Program-made: the position numbers and the translations under genes
Shown: positions 43,740 through 52,710 of the stretch, piece by piece
Position numbering within the stretch: position 1 is the first letter of the stretch
Layout: every line of letters starts with the position of its first letter
From: Phycisphaerales bacterium
Lineage (GTDB): Bacteria; Planctomycetota; Phycisphaerae; Phycisphaerales; UBA1924
Length of the DNA: 64,000 nucleotides
NCBI GenBank assembly: GCA_029260315.1
Contig: JAJDDM010000080.1
Span: 52,331 to 116,330, forward strand
Reading direction: 5' to 3'
The notes under the pieces: generated by a model
Seen by the model: only the letters and a program-made list of their open reading frames with translations
Database searches by the model: none
What the model was told of the DNA's origin: nothing

Positions 43740-45325
43740 CACTTGGCCTCCAGCATCTCGATCGCCCGCTCCAGCGAGGCTTCCAGCTCGGCAACCCGCT
43801 CGCGCAGATCGGCGGTCTCGCTGCGGAGTCTGGCGATCTGTCGGTCCTTCTCGTCGCGCAGCTCTCGCAGTGCCTCGACGGTCAGTGCCTCGAAGCCCCG
43901 GAACGTCACGGTCTTGTACCCCTCCTTGTTCATGGACACCCAGTCCGGGAAGACCTTCTCGACTTCCTGGGCGATGACGCCGATCCGCTCGCCCCCGAGC
44001 TCGTTGATGCTCGCGGGATCGATGTACTCGAACGTGACCCCGTGCAGGTCCAGGAGCCTGTCGAGTGAGCCCTCCAGATCTCGGACGTTCTTTTTGAGAT
44101 TGATGTCCGAGGCGTTGGACCACGAGCCGCCGCCGGGCTTGCCAGCGCTGCCGTTGACGTGCAGGAGGAACGCGGGGTTGGTCGTGCCGATGCCGGTCTC
44201 GCCGTTGTTCTCGACGGTCAGGCGCGGCGTGCCGATCGTCAGCTTCCACTCGTTGAGACCTCCGTCATAGTAATGGAACGCGTCGACCTGACGGTTGGTG
44301 GAGTACCCGTAGAAGGGCAGACCGAAGTTGCCGTCGGTGTTGACGTACATGCCTCCGAACGCGCCATCGCCCGCCGGCGAGTTGACGCCGAACGACTCGG
44401 CACTCGTCACCTGGCTTGATCTGCCGATGCCGACGAACCCGTTGTCGCCGCGAACGCTGATCTTCTCGCCGTTGAACCACATGTGCCAGATGTCGGTGGC
44501 GCCGTTGAGGTATGTCCAGCAGTCGCTCGTGCCGCCCGCGGCGTAGCCGTAGAACGGCCAGCCGGCCTCGGTGTTGGTCGAGATGTACATGCCGCCGTAG
44601 AGGTTGTCGCCCAGAGGCGAGTTGAATCCGAAGAACTCCTGGGTTGAGATGCGATTGTCACGCCCCAGCAGCACGGAGCCCGTGTCCTTGTCCACGACGA
44701 TCCGGTCGGCGCCGGCCCAGAGCTTCCACTCGTTGGTCGAACCGTCGAAGTACGTCCACGCATCGGCATCGCCACCCGCGGCGTACCCGTAGAACGGCCA
44801 GGCCGTCTGCCCGGCCGTCGAGACGTACATGCCGCCATACCCGGAGTTGTTGGACGCCCCGACGCCGAAGTGCTCATTGCCCGTGATCGCGTTGTCTCGA
44901 TGGACGCCGACGAACTGTCCCCCCGGCGCGAGCTCGACGATGCCCGCATTGCTGACGTTCATGCCGCGCGTCTGCATCGAGTACGGCGCCCGGCGAACCT
45001 GCTGGCGCGGGCTGAGCGTGTTGCCGTTGATCCGCACCTCGATCCATCGCTCGGCGCCGGGAAATGCGCTCGCGCCGAAGTCGGCGTCGTAGCTCATCAC
45101 ACCATCCACGACGTTCACATTCGCGCCCACCGGCCCGGCGACCTGCGCGCCGCCGACCGCCGCGGTCCAGAGCGTGAACTGCGCGTTGACGGCCGCGTTG
45201 ACCGGGACGCCGCCGCTGAGCAGCTTGCCCTGGTAGGTAAACGTTGTGTCCGGCGACGCCATCGCGCCCGCTGCGAGCCCCGCGCTCAGCACGACCCCGA
45301 GTATCCCCCTGCGTGTTCTGTTCAT
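43739..45325 (-). CDS. Surface protein with three 80-residue repeats and C-terminal peptidase S74 (endosialidase chaperone) domain
   Basis: 528 residues. Signal peptide to about AMASPD. Three repeats with an exact 80-residue period carry GGMYVST (164), GGMYIST (244) and GGMYVNT (324), each followed by PFYGY 12-13 residues later. The C-terminus is an intramolecular chaperone of the endosialidase type: NASDINLKKNV has Ser406 and Lys411 at the spacing of the autoproteolytic dyad, then GVIAQEVEKVFPDWV and TFRGFEALTVEALRELRD, and a coiled coil to the end. Such domains trimerise fibrous proteins and cleave themselves off; a trimeric surface fibre is likely. GAAGGAG lies 8 bases before ATG 45325. 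Confidence 0.88.
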   Translation of the reverse strand: MNRTRRGILGVVLSAGLAAGAMASPDTTFTYQGKLLSGGVPVNAAVNAQFTLWTAAVGGAQVAGPVGANVNVVDGVMSYDADFGASAFPGAERWIEVRINGNTLSPRQQVRRAPYSMQTRGMNVSNAGIVELAPGGQFVGVHRDNAITGNEHFGVGASNNSGYGGMYVSTAGQTAWPFYGYAAGGDADAWTYFDGSTNEWKLWAGADRIVVDKDTGSVLLGRDNRISTQEFFGFNSPLGDNLYGGMYISTNTEAGWPFYGYAAGGTSDCWTYLNGATDIWHMWFNGEKISVRGDNGFVGIGRSSQVTSAESFGVNSPAGDGAFGGMYVNTDGNFGLPFYGYSTNRQVDAFHYYDGGLNEWKLTIGTPRLTVENNGETGIGTTNPAFLLHVNGSAGKPGGGSWSNASDINLKKNVRDLEGSLDRLLDLHGVTFEYIDPASINELGGERIGVIAQEVEKVFPDWVSMNKEGYKTVTFRGFEALTVEALRELRDEKDRQIARLRSETADLRERVAELEASLERAIEMLEAK

Positions 45326-45358
45326 TTCGTTTTCTCCTTCGTGATGCCGCCGGCCCCC

Positions 45359-45372
45359 GCGGCTCGAGCCGC
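45359..45372. promoter_or_regulatory. Perfect 14-bp palindrome in divergent gap
   Basis: GCGGCTCGAGCCGC lies 33 bases before the start of the S74 gene and 134 bases before the sigma-factor gene on the other strand. It could be an operator or only a chance GC-rich palindrome. Confidence 0.25.
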
Positions 45373-45505
45373 GATCAGGGCACCGGTAGTCCGACAGAGC
45401 AGCAGGGTCAGCGACAAGAAGGCGAGGATTCGCTTCCACGAGATAGGGTGAATCCACCTCCCAGCGCATAGGCGCGGCATACAGTCGTGCGGGGAGGGTT
45501 TTGGA

Positions 45506-46096
45506 GTGGACTCGCCCAAGTCCGAGGCAACGCAGCTGCTCATCGCGGTCGGCGAGGGCGACCGCGACGCCGGCGCGAAGCTGCTGCCCTTGCTCTACGC
45601 CGAACTCCGTCGCCTCGCCGAGGCGCGCCTCGCAAAGCTCCCCCCCGGACAAACCCTGCAAGCCACCGCGCTCGTGCATGAGGCCTATCTGCGCCTCGTC
45701 AGCAAGTCCGACCCCGGCTGGAACGGCAAGGCCCACTTCTTCGGCGCCGCGGCTCAGGCCATGCGCGACATCCTCGTCGAGCAAGCCCGGCGAAAGGGCC
45801 GCATCAAACACGGCTCGGGGAAGAAGCCGGATCCGCTGGAGGGCGACACCCCCGAGCCGCTGCATCTCTCGGTGGACCCCGAAGAAATCCTGTCGCTCGA
45901 CGCGGCTCTCCGGCGGATGAAGGAGGAGCATCCCAGGGCCGCCGAGGTTGTCATGTACCGATATTTTGCGGGGCTGGACAGCGAGCAGATCGCGGGCGTC
46001 CTGGAGGTCTCGGCGCGCACGGTCGAGCGCGACTGGCGATTCGCGAGGGCGTGGCTCCGGCGCGCCGTCGAGGAGGGGGGAGGCCCAGGAGGATGA
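45506..46096 (+). CDS. ECF-type RNA polymerase sigma factor (planctomycete kinase-linked group)
   Basis: 196 residues. Region 2 (LLPLLYAELRRLAEARLAKL, ALVHEAYLRLV) and region 4 (EVVMYRYFAGLDSEQIAGVL, VSARTVERDWRFARAWLRRA) are clear. The long linker between them and HEAYLRL/DWRFARAWL are typical of the ECF group that is co-encoded with large Ser/Thr kinases in planctomycetes. GTG start with GGAGG 8 bases upstream. Its stop overlaps the kinase start, so the kinase probably regulates it, by phosphorylation or binding (inference from the conserved pairing). Confidence 0.92.
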   Translation: MDSPKSEATQLLIAVGEGDRDAGAKLLPLLYAELRRLAEARLAKLPPGQTLQATALVHEAYLRLVSKSDPGWNGKAHFFGAAAQAMRDILVEQARRKGRIKHGSGKKPDPLEGDTPEPLHLSVDPEEILSLDAALRRMKEEHPRAAEVVMYRYFAGLDSEQIAGVLEVSARTVERDWRFARAWLRRAVEEGGGPGG

Positions 46097-49017
46097 CCGA
46101 GACCCGCGCCGAGAGAATCGAGGAGTTGTTCGCCGAGGGGGTTGATCTTCCGCCAGCCGAGCGAGACTCATTCCTCGAGTCCCGCTGCGGGACGGACCAC
46201 GAGCTTCGCGCCGAGGTCGAAGCGCTCCTTGTCACCGACGATTCGCAGCCAATCGGATTCCTTGAGACCCCCGCGATCGCGACCGACGCCCTCCCCCCCG
46301 GCACCATGATCGCCGGCAAGTACAAGTCCCTGCAACTGCTCGGCGAGGGTGGCATGGGCATGGTCTACCTCGCCGAGCAGCAGCGCCCGGTCCGCCGGCG
46401 TGTGGCGATCAAAGTCCTCAAGCTCGGCATGGACACCCGCCAGGTGATCGCCCGCTTCGAGGCCGAGCGCCAGGCGCTGGCCATGATGGACCACCCGGCG
46501 ATCGCCCGCGTGCTCGACGCCGGGGCGACCGACGCGGGGAGGCCATTCTTCGCGATGGAACTCGTGCGGGGCGTGCCCATCACAAGGTACTGTGACGACC
46601 AGAGACTCACGACACGCGCGCGGATCGAGCTGTTTCTGCCCGTTATCGACGCGATCCAGCACGCCCACCACAAGGGCGTCATCCACCGCGACGTCAAGCC
46701 CGGCAACATCATCGTGACGCTCGACTCGGGCAGGGCCGTCGCCAAGGTCATCGACTTCGGCGTCGCCAAGGCTATCAATCACCAGCTCACCGAGAAGACG
46801 CTCTTCACCGCCCACGGCCAGTTGGTGGGCACGCCCGAGTACATGAGCCCCGAGCAGGCGGGCATGAGCGAGCTGGATATCGACACCCGCACCGATGTTT
46901 ACTCCCTCGGGGCGGTGCTGTATGAGCTGCTCACCGGCTCCAAGCCGTTCCGTTCCAGCAGCGCCGGCTTTCTTGAGATCCAGCGCCGCATCCGCGAGGT
47001 CGAGCCGGTCCGCCCCTCGACCCGGGTGACGCGCGCAGAGCCCGCCGAGAGCGAGCCGGAGGATGAAAAGGCAGATCCGTCGCCCACGAGCATCGCCCGG
47101 ATCGCGCGACTGCGCGGCACCGATCCCGAGTCATTGAGTCGAGAGTTGAAGCGTGACCTTGACTGGATTATCGCCTGCGCGATGGCCAAGGATCGCACTC
47201 GGCGCTACGAGACCGCCGCGGCTCTCGGCGCGGATCTCCGCCGATTCCTCGAGAACCAGGCCGTCGAGGCCCGCCCGCCCAGCGCGACGTATCGCATCGC
47301 CAAGTTCACATCGCGCAACAAGGGCGGGGTTCTCGGCGCGCTGGCCGTCCTGATCGTGCTGATCGCGGGCATCATCGCGACCTCGACGCTGGCGATCAGC
47401 GAGTCGCGCCAGCGCGAGGTCGCGCTGGCGGCTCTGGTCGCTGAGAAGCAGGCGACCGATCGGGCGACCCGCCAGGAGGCCCTGGCGACCGACGCCGCCA
47501 TTGCCGCAGAGCAGGCCGCCGCCAGGGCCGAGGCCGTCAACCTATTCCTCGAAGCGATGATCACCTCCGCGAGAACGCAGAGTTCGCGGGGGCGCGACGT
47601 CACGATGCGCGAGGTCCTCGACGCCACGACGGTGCGGCTCAACACCGGCGAACTCGCCGACCAGCCCGTGGTCGAAGAGGAGGTCCGCGACATCATCGGC
47701 AGGACGTATCTCGACCTCGGCCTGCCCAAGAAGGCCACCGACAATCTCCGATGGTCCTACGCCCATTCGATCCAGACCCGCGGCGAACTGGCCGAAGAGT
47801 CGCTGGCCGCCCTGGACATCTACGCCGAGGCCGTGAAGGAGCAGGTCGGCCAGCAAACCCTCGCCATCGAACTGCACGAGCGGCTGTACGACCTCTCCGC
47901 TCGGGCGCTCGGTCCGGATCATCCCGAGACGCTCCTCGCCCTCGACGGCCTTGCCAACTCGATCCTGCGCGACCGCCGCCCCGCCGAGGCCATCCCGCTC
48001 CACCAGACCGCCCGCAAAGGGCTCCTCGAACACTTCGGCCCCGACGACGCGCGCGCGGTCCTCCCGCTGTTCAACATCGGCGGCTGTCAGCGGCTCCTCC
48101 GTGATTACGACAACGCGGAAAAAACCTATCGGCAGGTCGTCAAGGCGTTCGATCGCACCGGCTGGCACATCTCCGCGATTCGCGCGCGCATCGAACTCGC
48201 CAGCGGCGTCCTCGCGCCGATGGGCAAGGAGCAAGAGGGCATCCGGCTCCTGGAAGACGCCATCGAGCTCGGGCAGGATCTGCTCGGCGTCGACCACGCC
48301 GAGATCTTGAGTGGGCGCCTGCACCTCGCCAGGATCCGCTGGCAGCAGGGCGATCCCGAGGGACGGGTGGCGTTCAAAGCGGTCGTCGAGGATCGCAAAC
48401 GCGTCTTCGGCGAGCACTCGCCCGAGTTCGCCATCGCTCTGCTGGACGTGGGACGCATGCTCATGGACCAGGACGGGGACTCCTCACAAGCCCGCCCCAT
48501 CCTCGAAGAAGCGCTCGCGGTGTTCTTGCTCGAGACCGACGCCCAGCGCAGCGCGGCTGCCTGCACCGGTCGGCTCGCGGTTATCTGCCTGCTGCAGGAC
48601 AGTTACAAGGAAGCCGCCGAGCACGCCCTCGCATTCGCCGACCTCGCCGCGAGCGGCTGGGGCGACGATCACCCCAATGTCACGCACGCCCGGATCCGCG
48701 TCGGCCTCGCCCTGGCGGGCCTGGGGCGACTCGACCAGGCCGAGCAGATCCTCCGCGCTGAACTCGAAAACGTGCGGGCAGATGTGGGCGACGATCATGC
48801 ACGGACCGGCTTCGCGATGTGGGCGCTCGGACGATGCCTCGATCTTATGGAAGTTGACGAGGAGGCCGAGCAGCTGCTCGTCCGCGGCTACGACCTGCAC
48901 GCCGCCGCCGCTTCGCCCGCCAACACCGAACTGGGCTTAGGACGGCGTTATCTCCGGGAGTTCTTCGAACGCCGCGGACGCGACGCCCCGCGCCCCGCAG
49001 ACCCACCGCCGCCCTAA
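46093..49017 (+). CDS. Ser/Thr protein kinase with transmembrane helix and TPR domain
   Basis: 974 residues. The kinase domain (75-350) is complete: glycine loop GEGGMGMVY, VAIK lysine (107), catalytic HRDVKPGN (198-205) and DFGVAK (221-226). A membrane helix (GGVLGALAVLIVLIAGIIAT, near 415) leads into a coiled coil and then some 500 residues of tetratricopeptide-like repeats (e.g. ALDIYAEAVKEQVGQQTLAI, LEEALAVFLLETDAQRSAAA). Cytosolic kinase and periplasmic repeats suggest a membrane sensor. The GAGGATG start overlaps the sigma-factor stop (ATGA). The N-terminal 70 residues (ERIEELFAEGVDLPPAERDS) are a common feature of this kinase family. Confidence 0.92.
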   Translation: MTETRAERIEELFAEGVDLPPAERDSFLESRCGTDHELRAEVEALLVTDDSQPIGFLETPAIATDALPPGTMIAGKYKSLQLLGEGGMGMVYLAEQQRPVRRRVAIKVLKLGMDTRQVIARFEAERQALAMMDHPAIARVLDAGATDAGRPFFAMELVRGVPITRYCDDQRLTTRARIELFLPVIDAIQHAHHKGVIHRDVKPGNIIVTLDSGRAVAKVIDFGVAKAINHQLTEKTLFTAHGQLVGTPEYMSPEQAGMSELDIDTRTDVYSLGAVLYELLTGSKPFRSSSAGFLEIQRRIREVEPVRPSTRVTRAEPAESEPEDEKADPSPTSIARIARLRGTDPESLSRELKRDLDWIIACAMAKDRTRRYETAAALGADLRRFLENQAVEARPPSATYRIAKFTSRNKGGVLGALAVLIVLIAGIIATSTLAISESRQREVALAALVAEKQATDRATRQEALATDAAIAAEQAAARAEAVNLFLEAMITSARTQSSRGRDVTMREVLDATTVRLNTGELADQPVVEEEVRDIIGRTYLDLGLPKKATDNLRWSYAHSIQTRGELAEESLAALDIYAEAVKEQVGQQTLAIELHERLYDLSARALGPDHPETLLALDGLANSILRDRRPAEAIPLHQTARKGLLEHFGPDDARAVLPLFNIGGCQRLLRDYDNAEKTYRQVVKAFDRTGWHISAIRARIELASGVLAPMGKEQEGIRLLEDAIELGQDLLGVDHAEILSGRLHLARIRWQQGDPEGRVAFKAVVEDRKRVFGEHSPEFAIALLDVGRMLMDQDGDSSQARPILEEALAVFLLETDAQRSAAACTGRLAVICLLQDSYKEAAEHALAFADLAASGWGDDHPNVTHARIRVGLALAGLGRLDQAEQILRAELENVRADVGDDHARTGFAMWALGRCLDLMEVDEEAEQLLVRGYDLHAAAASPANTELGLGRRYLREFFERRGRDAPRPADPPPP

Positions 49018-49025
49018 GCGCTCGA

Positions 49026-49598
49026 TCAGACCTCCATGATTTCCTTGGTCTTTGTATCGATCGCCTCGTCCAACTGCGATTCGTACTTCTTGACCATCTC
49101 CTGGATCTGGTCCTTGCAGTCGGCGATCTGGTCCTCGGAATAGTGCTGCCCGTCCTGCTTGCTCAACGCGTCGGCGTGCTTGTTCGCATCCCGGCGCGCG
49201 TTGCGGATGACGACCTTCTGCTGCTCGCCCAGCTTCTTGCAGTGCCCCACGAGCTGTTGGCGGCGATCCTTGGTCAGCGCGGGGATATTCAGGCGGATCT
49301 GCTTGGCCTCGACGACGGGCGCCATGCCCAGGTCGGACTTCTCGATCGCCTGCTTGATCGCGCTGATCGACGTCTGGTCGAACGGCTTGATGAGGATCTG
49401 GCTCGGCTCGGGGATGCTGATCGCCGCCAGCGCCTTCAGGCCCGTCGGCGATCCGTAATAGTCCACCGTCAGGTACTCGACCAGCGCCGTCGACGCCCGC
49501 CCCGTCCGCACGCCCCGGAGCTCTCCCTTGAGAAACTCCACCGCCTTTTCCATGTGGTCCTCGGCCTCGAGGAGGATCGTGTCCGGGTCCGTGCTCAT
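49026..49598 (-). CDS. frr: Ribosome recycling factor
   Basis: 190 residues, normal RRF length. HMEKAVEFLKGELRGVRTGR, VDYYGSPTGLKALAAISIPE, the RxxLVxxxKKxxEx-like RRQQLVGHCKKLGEQQKVVI and the C-terminal DEAIDTKTKEIMEV are all diagnostic. It splits post-termination ribosomes with EF-G. ATG 49598 has GGAG 8 bases upstream; the longer frame to 49784 overlaps pyrH and is rejected. It lies 47 bases after pyrH in the standard pyrH-frr order, and faces the kinase gene with 8 bases between stops. Confidence 0.96.
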   Translation of the reverse strand: MSTDPDTILLEAEDHMEKAVEFLKGELRGVRTGRASTALVEYLTVDYYGSPTGLKALAAISIPEPSQILIKPFDQTSISAIKQAIEKSDLGMAPVVEAKQIRLNIPALTKDRRQQLVGHCKKLGEQQKVVIRNARRDANKHADALSKQDGQHYSEDQIADCKDQIQEMVKKYESQLDEAIDTKTKEIMEV

Positions 49599-49645
49599 GG
49601 TCGTGTCTCCAACATCTGACAACTGTCGATTCTGTGGGGGCGATT

Positions 49646-50437
49646 TTACGCCGATCTGCTGGCCGAAGGCGGGTTGTCCGCCGTGTGCAGCAGCGTGCCG
49701 ATCGGCTTGCCCTCGATCACGCCGCGGATGTTTCCGGGCTTCTTGAAGTCGAACACCAGCACCGGGATCTGCTGCTCCTGGCACATCGCCAGCGCCGTCA
49801 TGTCCATCACCGCCAACTCATTGTTGATCGCCTCGGCGAAGGTCAGCGACTCGTACCGCTCGGCCGCGGGGTCCTTCATCGGGTCCGCCGAGTACACCCC
49901 GTCGACCTTCGTCGCCTTCAGGAGCACCTCGCACGCCAGCTCGGTCGCCCGCAGCGCGGCGCAGGTGTCTGTCGTAAAGAACGGATTGCCCGTCCCGGCG
50001 ACCAGGATCACCACCCGCCCCTTTTCCATGTGGCGGATCGCCCGACCCCGAATAAACGGCTCGGCGACCGCCCGCACGTCGATCGCCGTCATCACTCGGC
50101 TGTCCACCCCCAGATGAGCCAGCGTCTCGCGCAGGGCAAGCCCGTTCATGATGGTGCCGAGCATGCCCATGTAGTCGGCGGTCGCCTGGGGAACAACTCC
50201 CGCCTGGGCGAGATTGGCCCCGCGGATCATGTTGCCCCCGCCCACGACGATCGCGATCTGCGCCCCTAGTTCCGTCGCCGACTTGATCTCCGAGGCGATG
50301 ATCTTCAACTCGTCGGCGTCCAGCCCGAGCACCCCAGGCTTGGTGAACGCCTCGCCCGAGAGCTTCAGCAGCACCCGCTTGGGCGATTTCGGGCGTCGGC
50401 TGGTCGCGGGCGAGGGGCGGGTCGCGGTCTGGGCCAT
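49646..50437 (-). CDS. pyrH: Uridylate kinase (UMP kinase)
   Basis: 263 residues, amino-acid-kinase fold. KRVLLKLSGEAFTKPGVLGL, VVGGGNMIRGANLAQAG, ADYMGMLGTIMNGLALRETL and GTGNPFFTTDTCAALRATEL are PyrH signatures; KATKVDGVYSADPMKDP is the nucleotide loop. It converts UMP to UDP. About 20 basic, Pro/Ser-rich residues precede the domain; a shorter start is possible. No tsf gene precedes it; the next gene upstream is divergent. Confidence 0.96.
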   Translation of the reverse strand: MAQTATRPSPATSRRPKSPKRVLLKLSGEAFTKPGVLGLDADELKIIASEIKSATELGAQIAIVVGGGNMIRGANLAQAGVVPQATADYMGMLGTIMNGLALRETLAHLGVDSRVMTAIDVRAVAEPFIRGRAIRHMEKGRVVILVAGTGNPFFTTDTCAALRATELACEVLLKATKVDGVYSADPMKDPAAERYESLTFAEAINNELAVMDMTALAMCQEQQIPVLVFDFKKPGNIRGVIEGKPIGTLLHTADNPPSASRSA

Positions 50438-50668
50438 CGATGGTCTCGTGCGAGGAGGAGTTGGGACGGATGGGACGCGTCGGGTGCGAACTGACGATAC
50501 GCTTGAACCGCCGGACGATCTGCCGCGAACGGACCTGAGGCCGATCCCCGGATGAACCGATCGTTTCCCGTACGGTACATGGAAGGGGTGCCGGGAGTCG
50601 GTCCGGACGCCCGGTGACGTGCCCAGCCGGCTGGCGGCATCGCCCGGGGCTGCCGAAGGAACCTGTCG

Positions 50669-51631
50669 ATGACTCAAACGCCAGATGACGCCATGGAATC
50701 GGTGGAGCACACGCCGTCGCTGGCCGAGCGGATCGTCCCCTTCCTGAGGAAGGCGTCGATCGTGGGGCTGAGCATCTCGCTGCTCGTCCACATCTTCATC
50801 GCGGTGATCTCCTACTTCGTCAGCTTCGATCGATCGCGGGCCGCCACCGCCGAGGCCTACGACGACGGCTTCGAGTTCGCCATGATGACCGAGGAGGAGC
50901 TGAGCGAGCTCCAGGACTCGGCCCTCGTGCTCGAAGACCCCAGCGTCCCGGAGGTTTCCGTCCCCGAGGTCCTGGACCAGGAGCTGCTGGATTCGCCCGA
51001 CGCCGCAGAACTCGCTGGCGTCTTCGACGACATCGAAGACTTCGGCCCCATGACCGGCGGCGGTGACATCGGCGACGGCTCCGCCATCGGCACGGGCGGC
51101 GCCGGCTCGGGCGGCGCGAACTTCTTCGGCGTCGAGGCACAGGGAAACCGCTTCGCGTACATCGTCGATGTTTCCGGCTCCATGGCCTATGGCGGCAAGA
51201 TGGAGGCGACAAAGGTCGCGCTCATGAAGTCCGTCGACGGGCTGAATCGCAGCGCCGAGTACCTGATCGTGCTTTATTCGGGCAACTCCTGGCCTCTCGG
51301 CGGCAGGGCCGAGTGGAAGGAAGCCAGCGATCGCACGAAGCAGAACTCGCGCCGCCTGATCGCCCGGATCAACCCCAACGGCTCAACCAACCCCTCGCCG
51401 GCGTTCATGGACGTCTTCGATGTCCGCCCGCGCCCCGACGCGATCTATTTTATGACCGATGGCGAGTTCCCCGCCCAGGTCGCCACCGAGGTCGCGTCCA
51501 TGAACGACGACCACGACATCCCCATCCACTGCATCACATTCGTCAGTCGCCAGGCCGAGGATGTCATGCGGGAAATCGCCCGGCGCAGCGGCGGGAGCTA
51601 CACCCATGTGTCCGGCCCCGGGGGCCCCTGA
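50669..51631 (+). CDS. TonB-like membrane anchor fused to a von Willebrand A domain
   Basis: 320 residues. A single membrane helix (29-52) contains SLLVH and, eleven residues after the His, a Ser: Ser37-x3-His41 and Ser52 match the spacing of the TonB residues Ser16, His20 and Ser31 that couple to ExbB/ExbD. An acidic linker with Pro (55-150, for example EDPSVPEVSVPEVLDQELL) spans the periplasm, ending in a Gly-rich stretch, then a VWA domain with intact MIDAS DVSGSM (167-172) and PDAIYFMTDGEFPAQVATEV. First gene of an eight-gene coupled operon that includes the ExbB and ExbD proteins. AAGGA lies 8 bases before the ATG. A TonB role is inference. Confidence 0.82.
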   Translation: MTQTPDDAMESVEHTPSLAERIVPFLRKASIVGLSISLLVHIFIAVISYFVSFDRSRAATAEAYDDGFEFAMMTEEELSELQDSALVLEDPSVPEVSVPEVLDQELLDSPDAAELAGVFDDIEDFGPMTGGGDIGDGSAIGTGGAGSGGANFFGVEAQGNRFAYIVDVSGSMAYGGKMEATKVALMKSVDGLNRSAEYLIVLYSGNSWPLGGRAEWKEASDRTKQNSRRLIARINPNGSTNPSPAFMDVFDVRPRPDAIYFMTDGEFPAQVATEVASMNDDHDIPIHCITFVSRQAEDVMREIARRSGGSYTHVSGPGGP

Positions 51632-52710
51632 TGATCGTCGCCCTGGCGATCACCATGCTGGCGCCGTTCCAAGTGGGCGGCGAGGTCGAGCTGCGCGGGC
51701 AGCGCGAGCCGATCGACGGCGCGATCGTCACCATGGGAGTGGACGGCGTCGAGGTCGAAGGCCGCGGCCTCATCGGCTGGGACCAGGTCCGTGATATCGA
51801 GGGCGAGCGAGCCGAGGCCTTCGAGACCGACTTTCGTGGCTACGCCGACAAGGCCTGGCGCGCCCGCATCCGCCTCTCCCGAGGCGACGCGATCGGTGCC
51901 GAGCCCCTGTTCGAGGAGCTCTTCCAGACCTACGCCTGGCGGCGCGGGCCGACCGCCGCGGTTGTGTGCGAGGGCCTGCTGCGCACCCGCCTGCGCCGCA
52001 ACGCCCAAGCCTCGGCGATCGCGCCGTGGCTCAGTCTCCTGCACGCCGGCGCGACCGACACCTGGGGCACCGGCCTTGTCGATCCGACAACGAGGCTCGT
52101 CGCCAGCCTTCCGCCGATCTGGCTGCCCGGCCCGGCGATCGACGAGCTGCGCATCAACATCCCCGCCGCGGACGCCTCGATCGACTCCGACGTCCGCGAG
52201 ATCGCCCGCTGGTACGAGCTCGCCGCGAGCTTCGAGGCAGGGCGTCCGACCGAGATTCCCGATCCGGTCTCGTCCGATCGCGGTGTCCGCTTGCTGGCCG
52301 ACATCGTGCAGGCCCGCGCGGGCGACGAGACCACCCGTCGGCGGTCGCGCGATGCGCTCATGGTGCGCGCCGAGGCCACCCGCGGCACATGGATCGAGGC
52401 CTGGTGCCGGGCCGCAATCGGGCGCAGCCTGCTGCGCGAGGCCGATGAAGAACAGATCCGCCTCGGTATCGTCTCGCTCTTGACCGTCCCTGCCCTGTTC
52501 GAGGAGGAACTGCCTCACCTTGCCGCACTCTGTCTGGCAGAAGCCGCGGCGTCGCTCGATCTGGACCTGGGCATGCACGACGACGCCCTGCGTGTCGCGC
52601 GCGAGCTCGCAAGCCGATTCCCAGGCCACGAAGCGCTCGGCTGGGCGCCGATGCGCGAACTCCTCAGCGCCGATCGCGGCGTCCGCACCATCACGAGGTC
52701 CGATTCATGA
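51631..52710 (+). CDS. Hypothetical exported protein in ExbBD/VWA operon
   Basis: 359 residues, not recognised. A short hydrophobic N-terminus (MIVALAITMLAPFQVGGEVE) suggests export or a membrane anchor. A small beta segment follows (REPIDGAIVTMGVDGVEVEG), then an alpha-helical, repeat-like body rich in Ala, Arg and Leu (EPLFEELFQTYAWRRGPTAA and EEELPHLAALCLAEAAASL), possibly TPR-like. The ATG overlaps the stop of the VWA gene (TGATG) and its own stop overlaps the ExbB gene, so it is an obligate part of this operon. The frame extends upstream, but only through the VWA gene in another frame. Confidence 0.72.
   Translation: MIVALAITMLAPFQVGGEVELRGQREPIDGAIVTMGVDGVEVEGRGLIGWDQVRDIEGERAEAFETDFRGYADKAWRARIRLSRGDAIGAEPLFEELFQTYAWRRGPTAAVVCEGLLRTRLRRNAQASAIAPWLSLLHAGATDTWGTGLVDPTTRLVASLPPIWLPGPAIDELRINIPAADASIDSDVREIARWYELAASFEAGRPTEIPDPVSSDRGVRLLADIVQARAGDETTRRRSRDALMVRAEATRGTWIEAWCRAAIGRSLLREADEEQIRLGIVSLLTVPALFEEELPHLAALCLAEAAASLDLDLGMHDDALRVARELASRFPGHEALGWAPMRELLSADRGVRTITRSDS

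Noticed and set aside
45326..46171. Upstream extension of the S74 gene
   Set aside because: It would overlap the sigma-factor gene; the true start has a good ribosome binding site and a signal peptide.
49599..49784. Longer start for frr
   Set aside because: Overlaps pyrH and adds residues with no similarity to ribosome recycling factors.
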